Source of the DNA: Bacteroidota bacterium | GTDB taxonomy: Bacteria; Bacteroidota; Bacteroidia; Chitinophagales; Chitinophagaceae | Direction of reading: 5' to 3' | DNA length: 64,000 nucleotides | Assembly (NCBI GenBank): GCA_018267545.1 | Contig: JAFDYG010000502.1 | Coordinates: 1 to 64,000, forward strand | Part shown: positions 62,993 to 64,000 of the stretch, piece by piece | Layout of the letters: each line of letters starts with the position of its first letter | Position numbering within the stretch: the stretch's first letter is position 1 | Notes under the pieces: model-generated | The model's database searches: none | What the model saw: only the letters and a program-made list of their open reading frames with translations | What the model was told of the DNA's origin: nothing | Made by a program: the position numbers and the translations under genes

Positions 62993-64000
62993 ATGGAACT
63001 GAACAAATACAGCAAGATTCTTACACAGGACGAAACACAACCCGGCGCTCAAGCCATGTTGTACGGCATTGGACTCACAGACGCAGACCTCGCAAAAGCA
63101 CAGGTAGGCATCGCCAGCATGGGCTACGACGGCAACACCTGTAATATGCACCTCAACGAGCTCGCCCAGGTCGTGAAGAAAAGTGTCTGGGACAAAGAGC
63201 TGGTAGGACTCATCTTCAACACCATCGGCGTCAGCGACGGCATGGCCAACGGAACCGACGGCATGCGCTATTCCCTCGTCAGCCGCGACGTCATCGCAGA
63301 CTCTATCGAAGCTATCACCGGCGCACAATACTATGATGCGCTCATTACTCTCCCGGGTTGCGACAAAAATATGCCGGGCTGCCTAATCGCCATGGGCCGC
63401 CTCAACCGCCCCTCCCTCATGGTATACGGAGGCACCATCGCCCCCGGTCACTACAAAGGACAAGACCTCAATATCGTCTCCGCCTTCGAAGCACTCGGAC
63501 AAAAGATAGCCGGCAAGCTCGACGACGCCGACTTCAAAGGCATCGTCCGCCATACCTGCCCCGGCGCAGGCGCCTGCGGCGGTATGTACACGGCTAACAC
63601 CATGGCCGCCGGCATCGAAGCCCTCGGCATGAGCCTCCCCTACAGCTCCTCCAACCCCGCCGTCAGCAAGGAGAAACAAGACGAATGCATCGAAGCAGGT
63701 GCAGCCATCCGCCTCCTGCTGGAAAAAGATATCAAGCCCAGGGACATCATGACCCGCAAGGCTTTCGAAAACGCCATCATCACCATCATGGTCCTCGGCG
63801 GCAGCACCAACGCAGTGCTCCACTTCATCGCCATCGCCAAGAGCGTAGGCGTTCCTCTCACACAGGACGACTTCCAGGCCATCAGCGACCGCATCCCGGT
63901 TCTCGCCGACTTCAAGCCCAGCGGTAAATATCTCATGCAGGACCTGCACGAGCACGGCGGCATCCCCGCAGTCATGAAGTACCTGCTCGACAAAGGACTG
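62993..64000 (+). CDS. ilvD: Dihydroxy-acid dehydratase, 3' end outside window
   Basis: Starts at ATG 62993 and stays open to the last base: 336 codons of about 560. IlvD/Edd family motifs: [40 protein letters not shown] in pieces (first cluster Cys and metal-binding Asp-Lys), [19 protein letters not shown] (second Cys), and [16 protein letters not shown]. It dehydrates dihydroxy-isovalerate and -methylvalerate for Val and Ile, and its 2-oxoisovalerate feeds LeuA. Co-transcribed with ilvE; ilvB, ilvN and ilvC would be expected beyond the window edge. Confidence 0.95.
   Translation, partial: MELNKYSKILTQDETQPGAQAMLYGIGLTDADLAKAQVGIASMGYDGNTCNMHLNELAQVVKKSVWDKELVGLIFNTIGVSDGMANGTDGMRYSLVSRDVIADSIEAITGAQYYDALITLPGCDKNMPGCLIAMGRLNRPSLMVYGGTIAPGHYKGQDLNIVSAFEALGQKIAGKLDDADFKGIVRHTCPGAGACGGMYTANTMAAGIEALGMSLPYSSSNPAVSKEKQDECIEAGAAIRLLLEKDIKPRDIMTRKAFENAIITIMVLGGSTNAVLHFIAIAKSVGVPLTQDDFQAISDRIPVLADFKPSGKYLMQDLHEHGGIPAVMKYLLDKGL

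Noticed and set aside
1..64000. CRISPR arrays, insertion sequences, tRNA or rRNA genes
   Set aside because: No repeat-spacer pattern, transposase motif, or cloverleaf/rRNA-like segment was found in any gap.

Overview
The window looks like chromosome from a member of the Bacteroidota, most likely a Chitinophagaceae-type soil or plant-litter bacterium. The signs are a SusC/SusD pair, two cell-surface proteins with type IX secretion (T9SS) C-terminal domains, tandem FG-GAP/ASPIC-UnbV lipoproteins, a short LeuA, many SpII/SpI-exported glycosidases, and several promoters of the Bacteroidota pattern TTG-N19/20-TAnnTTTG. No tRNA, rRNA, CRISPR array, insertion sequence or prophage was seen.

Layout. 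1-8.0 kb: a galactoside-utilisation locus (end of a sialate-type O-acetylesterase, a GntR-type regulator, two clan-D glycosidases, a sodium:sugar symporter). 8.1-11.3 kb: an FtsX/MacB-type permease behind a HigB-HigA toxin-antitoxin pair in an AT-rich patch. 11.5-19.9 kb: small and hypothetical genes, a class-C-like serine hydrolase, a T9SS type B surface protein, an HD phosphohydrolase, a 46-aa membrane peptide coupled to a phosphoribosyltransferase. 20.0-34.5 kb: a polysaccharide-utilisation-type locus (SusC, SusD, two large ASPIC/UnbV lipoproteins, a GyrI-like protein, a GH65 enzyme). 34.7-43.2 kb: transglutaminase-like protein, Gfo/Idh/MocA oxidoreductase, polyprenyl-phosphate sugar transferase, M1 peptidase, FemAB-like acyltransferase and GT-C glycosyltransferase, a run that suggests envelope or exopolysaccharide work. 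43.2-48.0 kb, minus strand: ispD, isoaspartyl peptidase, heptose-7-phosphate kinase, amino-acid permease, OmpH-like chaperone. 48.2-52.5 kb: rpoC, alone, with its own promoter and terminator and no rpoB beside it. 52.8-57.3 kb: lipoprotein, LamG T9SS protein, TPR-like protein. 57.5-64.0 kb: branched-chain amino-acid genes leuA-leuC-leuD-leuB, then a leader region, then ilvE-ilvD (ilvD runs off the window).

The most striking element is the leader between leuB and ilvE (61864-62078). It has a Bacteroidota-type promoter, a 34-codon peptide with ten consecutive Ile/Val codons, a 12-bp terminator stem ending 13 nt before ilvE, and a competing pairing between the end of the peptide gene and the 5' arm of the terminator. 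This is the full logic of a ribosome-mediated attenuator.

Other regulation visible in the DNA: a perfect 23-bp palindrome covering the -33 element of higBA, and a recurring TAGnACA-type motif at the GntR gene, the symporter/galactosidase promoter, the SusC promoter and the transglutaminase gene, which may be operators for one family of regulators. All functions are assigned by reading the sequence; no searches were run.
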